Part shown: positions 23,516 to 32,852 of the stretch, one piece after another | Layout: every line of letters starts with the position of its first letter | Numbering within the stretch: position 1 is the stretch's first letter | Source of the DNA: Flavobacterium sediminis | Lineage (GTDB): Bacteria; Bacteroidota; Bacteroidia; Flavobacteriales; Flavobacteriaceae | Direction: 5' to 3' | DNA: 64,000 bases | NCBI RefSeq assembly: GCF_003148385.1 | Contig: NZ_CP029463.1 | Span: forward strand, 930,001 to 994,000 | Made by a program: the position numbers and the translations under genes | The notes under the pieces: model-generated | What the model saw: the letters and a program-made list of their open reading frames with translations, nothing else | Told to the model about the DNA's origin: nothing | Databases searched by the model: none

Positions 23516-25419
23516 TTTTTATTAATTAGAATCTTTATGTTGTCTCCTTTTATAATCTTTCCTATAAATTTTTGGTATTCATCAAACCGATCATTTTGAT
23601 ACTTCCCTTTCTTAAGGGTCAGTTTTCTGATATAACTTACTGTATTTTCAGACTTTAACTGAAAACTTAAATCGTATTCTCCGAACTCAGAACGAATACT
23701 GATCTCTGATGGCAATTCACTTACTGTATAGCCTTCAGGTAAAAGAATATCGATACGGTCTTCTTCATAGTAACCTCTTTCTATCTCAAATGGTAATAAG
23801 CGGTCGGGATCCTTTCGGGAGTTTTTCTGCATTCTGTTAAATGCATTATAGTGAAATATCAAATCGTCACCGTATTTTTCGACATAATTCACAGACTCCA
23901 TAGCTATCTCTTCTTTAAAAAGAACGGCCTCCTTATCATTTATCAGATTTAATGATTGAATATTCAGGTTTTTAAGATAGCTATACGTATTTAAGTAATG
24001 GTCTTTTTTATCTCTTTCAGGAGCAGTATAAAGCTCTCTATACACTAAATAATCTAACCCCGAAGATTCTATGGTGATCTTTGAAGTCATAGTTCCGCTT
24101 TCTGTTATTTTATAAGACCCGGTAGTTATCTGCCTGTTTGTTTCGGCTTCGTATGTTTTAGTTCTTACAATCTTTGATTTGTCCTTATCAACAATCAAAA
24201 CTTTTCTGTCATCTGTAAAATTTCCTTGAAAGCCAAACGGAATATCCTGACTTGTACATTCCAGCCATATTATATCCTCTTTGTCTGGTATTCCGAGAAT
24301 CACATGGTTTCCTTGAACAGACACAAAGTCTTCAACTAAATCTCTTTTCGCCCGATCGCCGTAAACAATCGTATAATATGACGGAATATCAAATGCTTTT
24401 AATAAACTTCTGGTATAATTTGTCAATGCTTTACAATCACCATATCCTAATTTATCAACCTCAGCAGCTTTCATCGGTTTCCAGCCTCCTATTCCTAATT
24501 GAATACTTACATAACGAGTATTATTCTGGACATAGTTGTAAATGATCTTCGCTTTCTTTAAATTGTCTTTTTCGTCTTTAATCAGATTTGCAATTTTCTG
24601 AATTGTCTCTTCCGGAATTTCTTCCGTATCTGCCAATAAATAGGTATACATCCAATTCCCGAATTCTTCCCAGCTTTTAGCCGTTCCTTTTATTCCTTCC
24701 AGTTCAAATTCTTCCAAACCAATCATCACTTTGGGAAAAACTTTATACATGCTTGGTGCATATCGCTCTTTCTGAACTGCGTTAACACTATCCAAGCTAA
24801 ATCTCAACAGGTCTTGTTCGTCTTCTACTTTTATTGAATGATCTGTTATTTTGGTTTCAGGATCTAATATTTTGTAGTTCAGATTCAATTCTTTGTTGTA
24901 TTTTATTTCAAACTCAGAATGTATTAAACTCATGTTATAATCACTTATTGGCATCCACGAAGGTAAGAAAGCGGTATTATCGGAAACTATTTCACTTTTA
25001 TAAACTATTGTAAAAGGATATTCCGTGGGTACATAGTCAAAATAAAGCACCCTGTTATCCGTTATTACAGATCCTTGACTCACTGAATTCTCTTCAAAAT
25101 CTTTTTTACGGATTTTTTTTATTTCTTTACCCAAAGCATTAAAAACGGTAATTTCAACATCTCTGACAACTGTTGACTTACTAAAGAACTCATACGTATC
25201 CAAGCAATTTAGTCCTTGTTTATTAAATACTGTAATGACTCTGTACTTATTTAATTTAAACTTATTATAATCTGTAATTTCCAGATTGAGTTTGTAGTCT
25301 TTGATTACTGCATTTGCTTTTTCATATACATCTTTAGGGTAAAATGCTATAAAACTTTCTTGAGAAAATGCTATTGCTGAGTAGCATAAAAAAAGTAGTA
25401 ATCTTAAATATTTTTTCAT
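23512..25419 (-). CDS. DUF3857 transglutaminase-like exported protein
   Basis: This 635-aa protein has a signal peptide (MKKYLRLLLFLCYSAIAFSQ), an N-terminal DUF3857 domain, and a transglutaminase-like core with an apparently intact Cys-His-Asp set: GYGDCKALTNY near residue 326, then GNHVILGIPD and WLECTSQD. The family is common in Bacteroidota and its substrates are unknown; it may act on peptides or as a periplasmic peptidase. It overlaps the next gene by 4 bp (ATGA), so the active and degenerate paralogs are made together. It follows dtd after 8 bp. Confidence 0.85.
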   Translation of the reverse strand: MKKYLRLLLFLCYSAIAFSQESFIAFYPKDVYEKANAVIKDYKLNLEITDYNKFKLNKYRVITVFNKQGLNCLDTYEFFSKSTVVRDVEITVFNALGKEIKKIRKKDFEENSVSQGSVITDNRVLYFDYVPTEYPFTIVYKSEIVSDNTAFLPSWMPISDYNMSLIHSEFEIKYNKELNLNYKILDPETKITDHSIKVEDEQDLLRFSLDSVNAVQKERYAPSMYKVFPKVMIGLEEFELEGIKGTAKSWEEFGNWMYTYLLADTEEIPEETIQKIANLIKDEKDNLKKAKIIYNYVQNNTRYVSIQLGIGGWKPMKAAEVDKLGYGDCKALTNYTRSLLKAFDIPSYYTIVYGDRAKRDLVEDFVSVQGNHVILGIPDKEDIIWLECTSQDIPFGFQGNFTDDRKVLIVDKDKSKIVRTKTYEAETNRQITTGSYKITESGTMTSKITIESSGLDYLVYRELYTAPERDKKDHYLNTYSYLKNLNIQSLNLINDKEAVLFKEEIAMESVNYVEKYGDDLIFHYNAFNRMQKNSRKDPDRLLPFEIERGYYEEDRIDILLPEGYTVSELPSEISIRSEFGEYDLSFQLKSENTVSYIRKLTLKKGKYQNDRFDEYQKFIGKIIKGDNIKILINKK

Positions 25420-25427
25420 GGTTAAAT

Positions 25428-25880
25428 TTACTCTCTGTTTTTACTATCCATTAAAATAGTGACCGGGCCGTCATTCACTAAAGCAACTTTCATATCAGCA
25501 CCGAAACGACCGGTTTGTACTTCCTTGCCCAATTCTTTCTTTACCTTTGCTACAAATTCTTCATACATCGGGATTGCAAAATCCGGTTTGGCTGCTTTAC
25601 TATAACTCGGGCGATTCCCCTTTTTTGTTAATGCATGCAAAGTAAACTGGCTCACAATGATAAGATCACCTTCAGCCTCTTTAACGGAATTATTCATCAC
25701 TCCGTTTTCATCTGCAAATATCCTTAAGTTCACTATTTTTGATGCCAGCCAGTCTATGTCTTCCTTATTATCCGAATCCTCTATTCCTACAAGAACCAGT
25801 AAGCCTTTATTGATCTTGGCTACTTTTTCCCCTTCTATTGTTACAGATGCTTCTAAGGTCCTTTGAATGACTACTCTCAT
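25428..25880 (-). CDS. dtd: D-aminoacyl-tRNA deacylase
   Basis: Dtd (150 aa) removes D-amino acids wrongly attached to tRNA. The start MRVVIQRTLEASVTIEGE, the SQFTL motif and the C-terminal NDGPVTILMDS (Gly-cisPro motif) are characteristic, and the length is standard. It overlaps rsgA by 4 bp, indicating coupled translation. Confidence 0.96.
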   Translation of the reverse strand: MRVVIQRTLEASVTIEGEKVAKINKGLLVLVGIEDSDNKEDIDWLASKIVNLRIFADENGVMNNSVKEAEGDLIIVSQFTLHALTKKGNRPSYSKAAKPDFAIPMYEEFVAKVKKELGKEVQTGRFGADMKVALVNDGPVTILMDSKNRE

Positions 25881-26863
25881 TTTTTATTCAGAACGTTTGC
25901 GTTTGTATTATTATTTTTCATTCCATAAATATCATTGCGATATGTTTCATCATCTCCTTCTAATATTTGTAAATAGCTTTGGTAACGAGACCATGCAATT
26001 TCGTCTTTTTCTAAAGCTTCTTTCACCGCACATTTAGGTTCTTCTTTATGCAGGCAATTGTTGAACTTACAATGTTCTTTTAAGGCAAAGAACTCCGGAA
26101 AATAATCTCCTATTTCTTCCGGTTCCATATCCACCATTCCAAAACCGCGAATTCCGGGTGTATCAATAATTTTAGCTCCGAAACTCAAATCATACATTTC
26201 AGCAAATGTTGTGGTATGCTGCCCTTGTTGGTGTTGTTCTGATATTTCAGCCGTTTTTAAGTTCAACTCAGGTTCTATTGCATTAACTAATGTAGATTTC
26301 CCCACACCTGAGTGTCCTGAAAACATAGACACCCTTCCTTTCATTAATTCCTTTAATTCTGTTATTCCTTTTCCTTCTCTTGCTGAAACTCGCAAACATT
26401 GGTATCCGATATCTGAATAAACAGCCTGCAAATAAAGTTGTTCCTCTAACGCTGTTTCATCCAGCGTATCAATCTTATTAAAAACAAGGACTGTTTCAAT
26501 TCCGTAAGCTTCGGCAGCTACTAGAAAACGATCTATAAAACTGGTTGTAGTTACAGGATTGTTTATGGTAACCAGTAAAAAAGCAATATCAATATTTGAT
26601 GCTATGATATGAGTCTGTTTGGAAAGATTAACCGATTTACGGATAATGTAATTTTTTCGGTCATGGATATGATGAATCACTCCGAAAACTTCATCTGCTG
26701 AAGTATCCGCATCAAAATCTACCCTGTCTCCTACCGCAATAGGATTGGTACTTTTAATACCTTTGATTCTGAATTTCCCTTTTATACGGCAATTATACGT
26801 CTCTCCCTCTTCGGTTTTTACTACATACCAACTGCCAGTAGATTTATACACGGTTCCTGTCAT
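25877..26863 (-). CDS. rsgA: Small ribosomal subunit biogenesis GTPase
   Basis: RsgA (328 aa) is a circularly permuted GTPase that helps mature the 30S subunit. An N-terminal OB-fold is followed by the permuted G motifs in order NKID (G4), GHSGVGKSTL (G1) and DTPGIRGFG (G3), then a C-terminal zinc knuckle (CKFNNCLHKEEPKC). Length is usual. It heads the minus-strand cluster rsgA-dtd-DUF3857-DUF3857-mazG-aroA. Confidence 0.96.
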   Translation of the reverse strand: MTGTVYKSTGSWYVVKTEEGETYNCRIKGKFRIKGIKSTNPIAVGDRVDFDADTSADEVFGVIHHIHDRKNYIIRKSVNLSKQTHIIASNIDIAFLLVTINNPVTTTSFIDRFLVAAEAYGIETVLVFNKIDTLDETALEEQLYLQAVYSDIGYQCLRVSAREGKGITELKELMKGRVSMFSGHSGVGKSTLVNAIEPELNLKTAEISEQHQQGQHTTTFAEMYDLSFGAKIIDTPGIRGFGMVDMEPEEIGDYFPEFFALKEHCKFNNCLHKEEPKCAVKEALEKDEIAWSRYQSYLQILEGDDETYRNDIYGMKNNNTNANVLNKK

Positions 26864-26894
26864 GAAACAAATATACTATTGAATTTTGAATTTA

Positions 26895-26930
26895 TAAAAA
26901 AGGAGAAGTTTATAATTACTTCTCCTTTTT
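26895..26930 (-). terminator. Terminator between the 550-aa gene and rsgA
   Basis: AAAAAGGAGAAGT pairs with ACTTCTCCTTTTT around a 7-8-nt loop with T-rich flanks, just after the stop at 26935. Confidence 0.85.
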
Positions 26931-26934
26931 ACTT

Positions 26935-28587
26935 TTAATCTTCAAGAATCATTCTTCCTAACTTATCTTTTTTCTTTCTGGATGAGTAAACAATGAATTC
27001 TTTAGCTGATTTTCTGTAATACACTCCTGGTCTTAAAACTAATTCGTTTTTAATTACTTCTTCAGGATCTTTACGGGAAATATTTCCGTTGTCATCAAAA
27101 ACAAATAGAGCCGGAACAGCTTTGTTATAATTTCCTAATGATTTAATCTCTTCAATATCTGTAATACCTTTGTTTTTTACATTATCATTGATCAAAACAT
27201 TCAGAACACCATTTTTATAAATAGGAATTGCTCCTAAATATTCCGGACCTTTACCCATTTGTGCAATCGGGATCTGAATAGAGCCCCCAACTGTAAACGA
27301 ACCACTAGAACTACTAACTCCTAATCCTATTGACATTACACTAACAGAAGCTTGTTGTTCTTTCGGTATTACATTACTCCAGTCAAGAGAACCATCCGGC
27401 TTTAAAGAAGTTACGATAATCTCATTTTTAGTATATGTTATAGGAGTAAGTGCTAAAGGTCCTATTCCCGAAGATCTTCCAACCACAACTAACTGGTATT
27501 CAGAAAGGACAATTAAACCACCATCGTTTTTCTCTATTATCGTAGTAATATTGTATAATGGTTTTACATCTTTTCCTTTCTTTGCTCTTCGCTCTCCGAT
27601 CAATTTTACTTTAGTTTCATAATCAAACTCATTAAATTTCACACTTTCTACTTGATTTGTAGCCAGGTTGATCGTTCCGTTATAAACTCCTTTCAACTCT
27701 TTATTTGCCTTTCCGTTATCTCTAACGCTTGAATAAAAACCAACAACTTTTAATGTATTTTTATTGGTAGATAGTAAAGAACAGTTTATAATTTCTTTGT
27801 CTTTAATATCTATTTTCACTACTTCTTTAGCATAGTTATCCTGTGCCTTAAAAGTATGTATTTCAAATTTTTCTATTTGCTCTTTCTTTTTTGAATCTCT
27901 GTAACTCTCATTAATTACTAAAAAGGCATCATTTTGAAAATTCACTTCAAAATCAGAAATAGTAAACTCATAATCTTTTTTAGAGTCATCAAAGTTTACT
28001 TTTTCTACATTAGAGAAAAGCATTTTTAAATTTTCATCAAAAAGCTTAACGTCATATTTTATTGCATCTTCTTTAGGGAATTCGGAAGTGTGCATAATTA
28101 ACAAGGTACTGTCATCCGGAGATAATTTAAAATAAAAATCTCCCCTTTTTGATTTTTTTGCAACTTCTGCATCAAATAAAACAGTTGAATTTTTATCTAA
28201 TATCCCTTTTTCAGAAACTTGTGTCGCTGTTAAATTAAAGATCTTCTCTTTTCTATTGTAAACACTTCCAATAACATATAACTTCCCATTTAACATGAAG
28301 ATCTCTTCAAAATCTACATCTTTATCAGACATTGTAGGAATAACAATCTCATTAGAAGAAAGGATTTTCATCGATGCCGAATCAAAGGTTTTAATAAAGA
28401 ATTGATCTTTTCCTTTAATAGCTAATGCGTAAATTTTATTGGCTGTTTCACCAACAATCTTAACAATTTTTTTCCCGTCATCCGGTAATTCTTCTCCGTA
28501 CGTAAGGTTAATTTTGTCAATTTTATTTTGACCTATCGCAGGAACAGTCAAAATAAGCAGCAGTAAAAACTGGTAGATTTTTCTCAT
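26935..28587 (-). CDS. Exported protein of unknown function
   Basis: I do not recognise this 550-aa protein. It has a signal peptide (MRKIYQFLLLLILTVPAIGQ) and no further membrane segments. The rest is rich in short beta-like stretches with charged and aromatic residues (FDSASMKILSSNEI, LNGKLYVIGSVYNR, DGGLIVLSEYQLVVVGR), suggestive of a beta-propeller-like or repeat fold. It ends FIVYSSRKKKDKLGRMILED. It stands alone, with a terminator after it and 108 bp before it. Confidence 0.7.
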   Translation of the reverse strand: MRKIYQFLLLLILTVPAIGQNKIDKINLTYGEELPDDGKKIVKIVGETANKIYALAIKGKDQFFIKTFDSASMKILSSNEIVIPTMSDKDVDFEEIFMLNGKLYVIGSVYNRKEKIFNLTATQVSEKGILDKNSTVLFDAEVAKKSKRGDFYFKLSPDDSTLLIMHTSEFPKEDAIKYDVKLFDENLKMLFSNVEKVNFDDSKKDYEFTISDFEVNFQNDAFLVINESYRDSKKKEQIEKFEIHTFKAQDNYAKEVVKIDIKDKEIINCSLLSTNKNTLKVVGFYSSVRDNGKANKELKGVYNGTINLATNQVESVKFNEFDYETKVKLIGERRAKKGKDVKPLYNITTIIEKNDGGLIVLSEYQLVVVGRSSGIGPLALTPITYTKNEIIVTSLKPDGSLDWSNVIPKEQQASVSVMSIGLGVSSSSGSFTVGGSIQIPIAQMGKGPEYLGAIPIYKNGVLNVLINDNVKNKGITDIEEIKSLGNYNKAVPALFVFDDNGNISRKDPEEVIKNELVLRPGVYYRKSAKEFIVYSSRKKKDKLGRMILED

Positions 28588-28695
28588 CTTATAAATTTTT
28601 AAGCCGCGATATTACAAAAAAATGGATATATTTAACAAATTATTAAGAGCGTTTTTTTCATCGTTTTTCATTGAAAATCATTTATTACGAAATCT

Positions 28696-29778
28696 TTATT
28701 TTTTATAAACTTTTTCTTGATGATTAATACTTTCCTGATGAATTGCCTTAAATATTCGCAATACGAATTCTTCGCTTAAACCTTTATTTTCTCCATCTAA
28801 GATCATTTTCCCTAAAACTTCATTCCAACGTTTATTTTGCAAAATAGCCACATTCTTTTCCTTTTTCAGTCCACCGATCTGATCTGCAATTTTCATTCGC
28901 CCTCCCAAAATTTCTAATATTTTTTCGTCATACTCGTCGATTTGGGCTCTTAATTTAGCTAATCTTGAATTGTAATCGTCTGCTTCGTCGGTTTCCTTAC
29001 GAACTTTTAAATCTTTAAAAATTTGTTTTAAAGCAGTTGGTGTCACTTGCTGAGCGGCATCACTCCATGCGTTATCGGGATCAATATGTGTTTCAATAAT
29101 CAATCCGTCGAAATTCAGATCTAACGCTTGTTGTGAAACATCCTGAATCATATCTCTTTTTCCTGTAATATGTGAAGGATCACAGATTAACGGCAAATCA
29201 GGAAAACGATTTTGCAATTCAATGGCAATCTGCCATTCCGGATTGTTGCGGTATTTTGTTTTTTCATATGTTGAAAAACCGCGGTGAATTACACCCAACT
29301 TTTTAATATCAGCATTATACAAACGTTCTAATCCACCAATCCATAAGGCTAAATCAGGATTTACCGGATTCTTTACCAATACAATTTTATCGGTTCCGCG
29401 TAAAGCATCTGCAACTTCCTGAACGGCAAATGGGTTTACCGTTGTACGAGCACCAATCCACAACACATCAATATCATGCTCCAGTGCTAACTGAACGTGA
29501 GCCGCCGTTGCTACTTCAGTCGCCATTAAAAGTCCGGTTTCTGCTTTTGCTTTTTGTAACCACTTTAATCCGATAGCCCCAACACCTTCAAATCCACCCG
29601 GACGCGTTCTCGGTTTCCAGATTCCGGCTCTGAAAACAGAAACATCTGAGTCTTTCAATTCATGTGCAATTTTTAACACCTGATCTTCTGTTTCAGCACT
29701 ACATGGTCCGGCGATCACTAACGGATGATCTAATTTGAATTCGTCTAACCATGTTCTCATTTCTTTTTTATTTTCCAT
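28696..29778 (-). CDS. Bifunctional DAHP synthase / chorismate mutase
   Basis: This 360-aa fusion combines the first step of aromatic synthesis (phosphoenolpyruvate plus erythrose 4-phosphate to DAHP) with chorismate mutase (chorismate to prephenate). Residues 1 to about 265 form the AroA-beta/KDO8P-like barrel: GPCSAETEDQ, KPRTRPGGFEG, WIGARTTVNPFAVQE and CDPSHITGKRD. Residues from about 275 are an AroQ-type mutase (LRAQIDEYDEKILEILGGRM). It is the last gene of pheA-aminotransferase-tyrA-aroF and follows tyrA by 5 bp, so one transcript covers both ends of the branch. This fusion is common in Bacteroidota. Confidence 0.95.
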   Translation of the reverse strand: MENKKEMRTWLDEFKLDHPLVIAGPCSAETEDQVLKIAHELKDSDVSVFRAGIWKPRTRPGGFEGVGAIGLKWLQKAKAETGLLMATEVATAAHVQLALEHDIDVLWIGARTTVNPFAVQEVADALRGTDKIVLVKNPVNPDLALWIGGLERLYNADIKKLGVIHRGFSTYEKTKYRNNPEWQIAIELQNRFPDLPLICDPSHITGKRDMIQDVSQQALDLNFDGLIIETHIDPDNAWSDAAQQVTPTALKQIFKDLKVRKETDEADDYNSRLAKLRAQIDEYDEKILEILGGRMKIADQIGGLKKEKNVAILQNKRWNEVLGKMILDGENKGLSEEFVLRIFKAIHQESINHQEKVYKK

Positions 29779-29783
29779 AACTC

Positions 29784-30641
29784 TTATTTTTTAATACTTA
29801 TTCCGTTTAATATTTCTTTTATTCTATTGGTATTTTGCATTTCGTCATAAACTTTCTCAAAAGAATCATCCTCTAACAAAGCTTTGAAATTACTTAAATT
29901 ATCTATGTACTCTTTTAAGGATTCTAAAACAAATTGTTTATTTTGTTTAAAAATAGGCGTCCACATGGCAGGCGAACTTTTCGCTAAACGAACGGTACTT
30001 TCAAATCCACTTCCTGCCAAATCAAAAATATCGCGTTCATTCTGTTCTTTTTCAATTACCGTTTTCCCTAACATAAAGGAACTGATATGCGACAAATGTG
30101 AAACATAAGCGATGTGCTTGTCATGTGCCACCGGATCCATGTATCGGATGCGCATTCCTATTTTATTGAACATGTCCAAAGCTCGTTCTTGCAACTTAAA
30201 TGCTGTTTTTTCAACTTCACAAATGATATTGGTTTTTCCGTCAAACAACCCTTCCAATGCTGCTTCTGGTCCAGAGAACTCTGTTCCGGCAATAGGATGT
30301 GCTGCTAAAAAGTTACGCCTGTTAGAGTGGTTCTTGACTTTTTCACAAATAGTATATTTAGTAGAACCTACATCAAAAACCAAGGTATCTCCTTTAACCA
30401 GATCCAAAACTTGTTCCAATATAACAGCACTTACATCTACCGGAACCGAAACGATCACACAATCAGCATGCACTACGTCTTTTAGTGTTGCTTTTTGATC
30501 TACAACTCCTAATTCCAAAGCTGTATTCAGATGAGCTTCATTCAAATCAACACCAAAAACCGTTACATTATCCAACTGTTTTTTAAAATCTTTGGCTAAC
30601 GATCCTCCAATCAACCCGATTCCTATAACATATATTTTCAT
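29784..30641 (-). CDS. tyrA: Prephenate dehydrogenase
   Basis: TyrA (285 aa) oxidatively decarboxylates prephenate to 4-hydroxyphenylpyruvate for tyrosine. The Rossmann motif GIGLIGGSLA is at the N-terminus, and AAHPIAGTEFSGP is the substrate-site motif. No ACT domain is present, so feedback control must come from elsewhere, for instance the leader upstream of pheA. It lies 3 bp after the aminotransferase gene. Confidence 0.95.
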   Translation of the reverse strand: MKIYVIGIGLIGGSLAKDFKKQLDNVTVFGVDLNEAHLNTALELGVVDQKATLKDVVHADCVIVSVPVDVSAVILEQVLDLVKGDTLVFDVGSTKYTICEKVKNHSNRRNFLAAHPIAGTEFSGPEAALEGLFDGKTNIICEVEKTAFKLQERALDMFNKIGMRIRYMDPVAHDKHIAYVSHLSHISSFMLGKTVIEKEQNERDIFDLAGSGFESTVRLAKSSPAMWTPIFKQNKQFVLESLKEYIDNLSNFKALLEDDSFEKVYDEMQNTNRIKEILNGISIKK

Positions 30642-30644
30642 CTA

Positions 30645-31817
30645 CTATAATGCTATTTTAAGATCTAATGATAATTTTATTCTGTCGATAGCTTCTTCAA
30701 GTTGCTGTTCATTAGAACACAAAGAAAAACGAATGAACCCCGAACCATTGCTTCCGAATATTGTTCCCGGAGTAATAAAAATGTTCTTCTCATGCAATAC
30801 CTTATCTATAAAAACTTCAGAATCCTGCCCTTCCGGCAGTTTTGCCCAAACAAACATTCCTACAGCTTTTTTATCATAGGTACATCCTAATTTATCTGCC
30901 AGCTTGAAAACTAATTTTCGCCGGTTCTCATAAATCTTATTCAATTGTACGAACCATTTATCCGGCAATGCCAATGCGGCAACGGCTCCTTTTTGAATCC
31001 CATAAAACATTCCGCTATCCATATTGCTTTTTACTTTCAGAATGGCTTCAATAAATTTTGCATTACCACAAACCATTCCTATTCGCCAACCGGCCATATT
31101 AAAGGTTTTACTCAACGAATTTAATTCTAATGCCACTTCTTTGGCTCCCGGAACACTTAAAATTGATTGCGGGCTGTCGTTTAACACAAAACTATAAGGG
31201 TTGTCGTTCACCAAAATAATATGATGCTTTCGGGCAAAAGCGACCAATTTCTCAAAAAGTGCTTTACTACCTTTAGCACCCGTTGGCATGTGCGGATAAC
31301 CAATCCACATCAATTTTACTTTTGAAAGATCTGATCTTTCTAAACGTTCAAAATCAGGTTCCCAATTATTCTCTGGTAACAAATCGTAAAAAACAGATTT
31401 TGCTTCCACTAAATGCGTTACCGAAGCATAGGTCGGATATCCCGGATTAGGTACTAAAACCTCATCTCCCGGATTTAAAAAAGCCATAGAAATATGCATA
31501 ATCCCTTCTTTTGAGCCCATTAACGGAAGAATCTCCGTTGACGGATCTAATGCTACTTCATACCATTTCTGATAAAAAGCTTTCATTCCCTGACGTAATT
31601 CCGGCAAGCCTTGATAACTCTGATACTGATGCGCCTTTTCATGTGTCATACTCTCTACTATTGCATCTACGATAGATGCATCAGGAGCCAGATCCGGACT
31701 CCCGATTCCTAAATTGATAACAGGTTTACCTTCCTGTAGCATCTGAGCGACCTCTTTCAGCTTACGGGAAAAGTAGTATTCCTGTACCGTTTGCAATCTA
31801 TTTGCTGTAGTTATCAT
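30645..31817 (-). CDS. PLP-dependent aminotransferase, probably aromatic/prephenate
   Basis: This 390-aa fold type I class I/II aminotransferase has the PLP-lysine motif SLSKTFNMAGWRIG and the NPGYPTYASV and NDNPYSF motifs. Its place between pheA and tyrA implies that it transaminates phenylpyruvate and 4-hydroxyphenylpyruvate, or prephenate, in Phe and Tyr synthesis; that substrate is inferred from context. It overlaps pheA by 4 bp. Confidence 0.9.
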   Translation of the reverse strand: MITTANRLQTVQEYYFSRKLKEVAQMLQEGKPVINLGIGSPDLAPDASIVDAIVESMTHEKAHQYQSYQGLPELRQGMKAFYQKWYEVALDPSTEILPLMGSKEGIMHISMAFLNPGDEVLVPNPGYPTYASVTHLVEAKSVFYDLLPENNWEPDFERLERSDLSKVKLMWIGYPHMPTGAKGSKALFEKLVAFARKHHIILVNDNPYSFVLNDSPQSILSVPGAKEVALELNSLSKTFNMAGWRIGMVCGNAKFIEAILKVKSNMDSGMFYGIQKGAVAALALPDKWFVQLNKIYENRRKLVFKLADKLGCTYDKKAVGMFVWAKLPEGQDSEVFIDKVLHEKNIFITPGTIFGSNGSGFIRFSLCSNEQQLEEAIDRIKLSLDLKIAL

Positions 31818-32641
31818 ATCGGGTTATTTTTATATTCTCCTAAAATTTTAAATTTTTCAGCCATGATCTTAATAATTGATTTGGCCTTTTCATAGTCTTT
31901 ATATACTTCAAAAGTCACATCCACAAAAAAAGAATACTTAAAAGGTGTCTCAATAATAGGCATTGACTGTATTTTTGTTAAATTCAGCTTGCAATCACTC
32001 ATTACGTTCAATATGGCAGCCAGACTTCCTCTTTTATGATCCAGTTCAAATTTCAAAGATGCTTTACTAATATCAGCTTGCGGAATTTCTACTTTCTGTT
32101 TAGACAGGATCACAAAACGCGTCATATTATTTTTTATCGTTTGAATTGAAGGCGCCAGTATTTCCAACTGATACATTTCAGCAGCCACTTCACTTCCTAT
32201 CGCAGCAATTCCGGTTATTTTTTGATTAGATATCCTTTGTGCCGTTTCGGCTGTATCTTTATCTTCTACTAATTTAATATGCGGATATTTCTGTAAAAAA
32301 TCCATACACTGTAATAGCGCCATTGGGTGTGAATGCACCTCTCTTATATCTTCTAAATCTTGCCCGTACAAAGCCAGCAGGTTCTGCTGAATAGGAATAT
32401 GATATTCGCCTATAACCTGAAGATCATACTTATCAATTAAAGCATAATTAGGAATGATCGACCCGGCAATTGAATTTTCAATAGCCATAACTGCCTGCGT
32501 ACTTTTCTCTTTCAGCAAACTCCCAACTAAATCCTCAAAAGATAAACATTCATCAATAGCCAAATCCTGCTTGTAATATTCCAAAACCACCTGATGATGA
32601 AAAGAACCTTTGATTCCCTGTATTGCTATCTTGTTTTCCAT
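31814..32641 (-). CDS. pheA: Prephenate dehydratase
   Basis: PheA (275 aa) converts prephenate to phenylpyruvate for phenylalanine. The catalytic domain shows AIQGIKGSFHHQ, MAIENSIAGSI and the NMTRFVIL motif (catalytic Thr-Arg-Phe). Residues from about 190 are an ACT domain (ASLKFELDHKRGSLAAIL, SMPIIETPFKYSFFVD), implying allosteric inhibition by phenylalanine. Unlike E. coli PheA it has no mutase domain; the mutase is fused to the synthase at the end of this operon. It begins 5-20 nt after an attenuator terminator with an aromatic leader peptide. Confidence 0.96.
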   Translation of the reverse strand: MENKIAIQGIKGSFHHQVVLEYYKQDLAIDECLSFEDLVGSLLKEKSTQAVMAIENSIAGSIIPNYALIDKYDLQVIGEYHIPIQQNLLALYGQDLEDIREVHSHPMALLQCMDFLQKYPHIKLVEDKDTAETAQRISNQKITGIAAIGSEVAAEMYQLEILAPSIQTIKNNMTRFVILSKQKVEIPQADISKASLKFELDHKRGSLAAILNVMSDCKLNLTKIQSMPIIETPFKYSFFVDVTFEVYKDYEKAKSIIKIMAEKFKILGEYKNNPI

Positions 32642-32645
32642 ATAT

Positions 32646-32678
32646 CAAAAAAAATCCCGAAGAAACTCTCCGGGATTG
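32646..32678 (-). terminator. Attenuator terminator before pheA
   Basis: On the minus strand AATCCCG (32677-32671) pairs with CGGGATT (32659-32653), extended inside by GAGA/TCTT, and is followed by eight T. It ends only a few bases before the pheA ATG, so if it acts it decides whether the operon is transcribed. Its 5' arm is part of CAACAATCCC (32681-32672), perfectly complementary to GGGATTGTTG (32741-32732) inside the leader ORF. Confidence 0.88.
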
Positions 32679-32710
32679 TTGTATATTTTTTTATGTTTTT
32701 ACTAACCTGT

Positions 32711-32803
32711 TCATTTTTTTACATAACATAACAACAATCCCTTTTCTCTCCAGAAAAAGAAATAATAAAAGCTGTTAAAATATGTAAAGAAATTATTCAA
32801 CAT
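32711..32803 (-). CDS. pheL: Aromatic leader peptide of the pheA operon (30 aa)
   Basis: This 30-codon ORF starts at ATG 32803 and contains the run FFTYFNSFYYFFFW at residues 5-18: seven Phe, three Tyr and one Trp in 14 residues. It then reads REKGLLLCYVKK and stops at 32711. A ribosome stalled in the aromatic run for lack of charged tRNA would leave the later GGGATTGTTG free to pair with the terminator 5' arm. A ribosome that reaches the end would cover it and allow termination. This is the layout of classical Phe attenuators; that it works this way here is inference. Confidence 0.87.
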   Translation of the reverse strand: MLNNFFTYFNSFYYFFFWREKGLLLCYVKK

Positions 32804-32822
32804 TTTGTCTTGTTTGATGCAG

Positions 32823-32852
32823 CTAATTTAATGAAAATTGTTAAACACCAAA
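32823..32852 (-). promoter_or_regulatory. Promoter of the pheA leader/operon
   Basis: TTTG, an 18-bp spacer and TAAATTAG (32830-32823) lie on the minus strand about 20 bp before the leader ATG. The last two bases of the -7 box differ from consensus. Confidence 0.5.
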
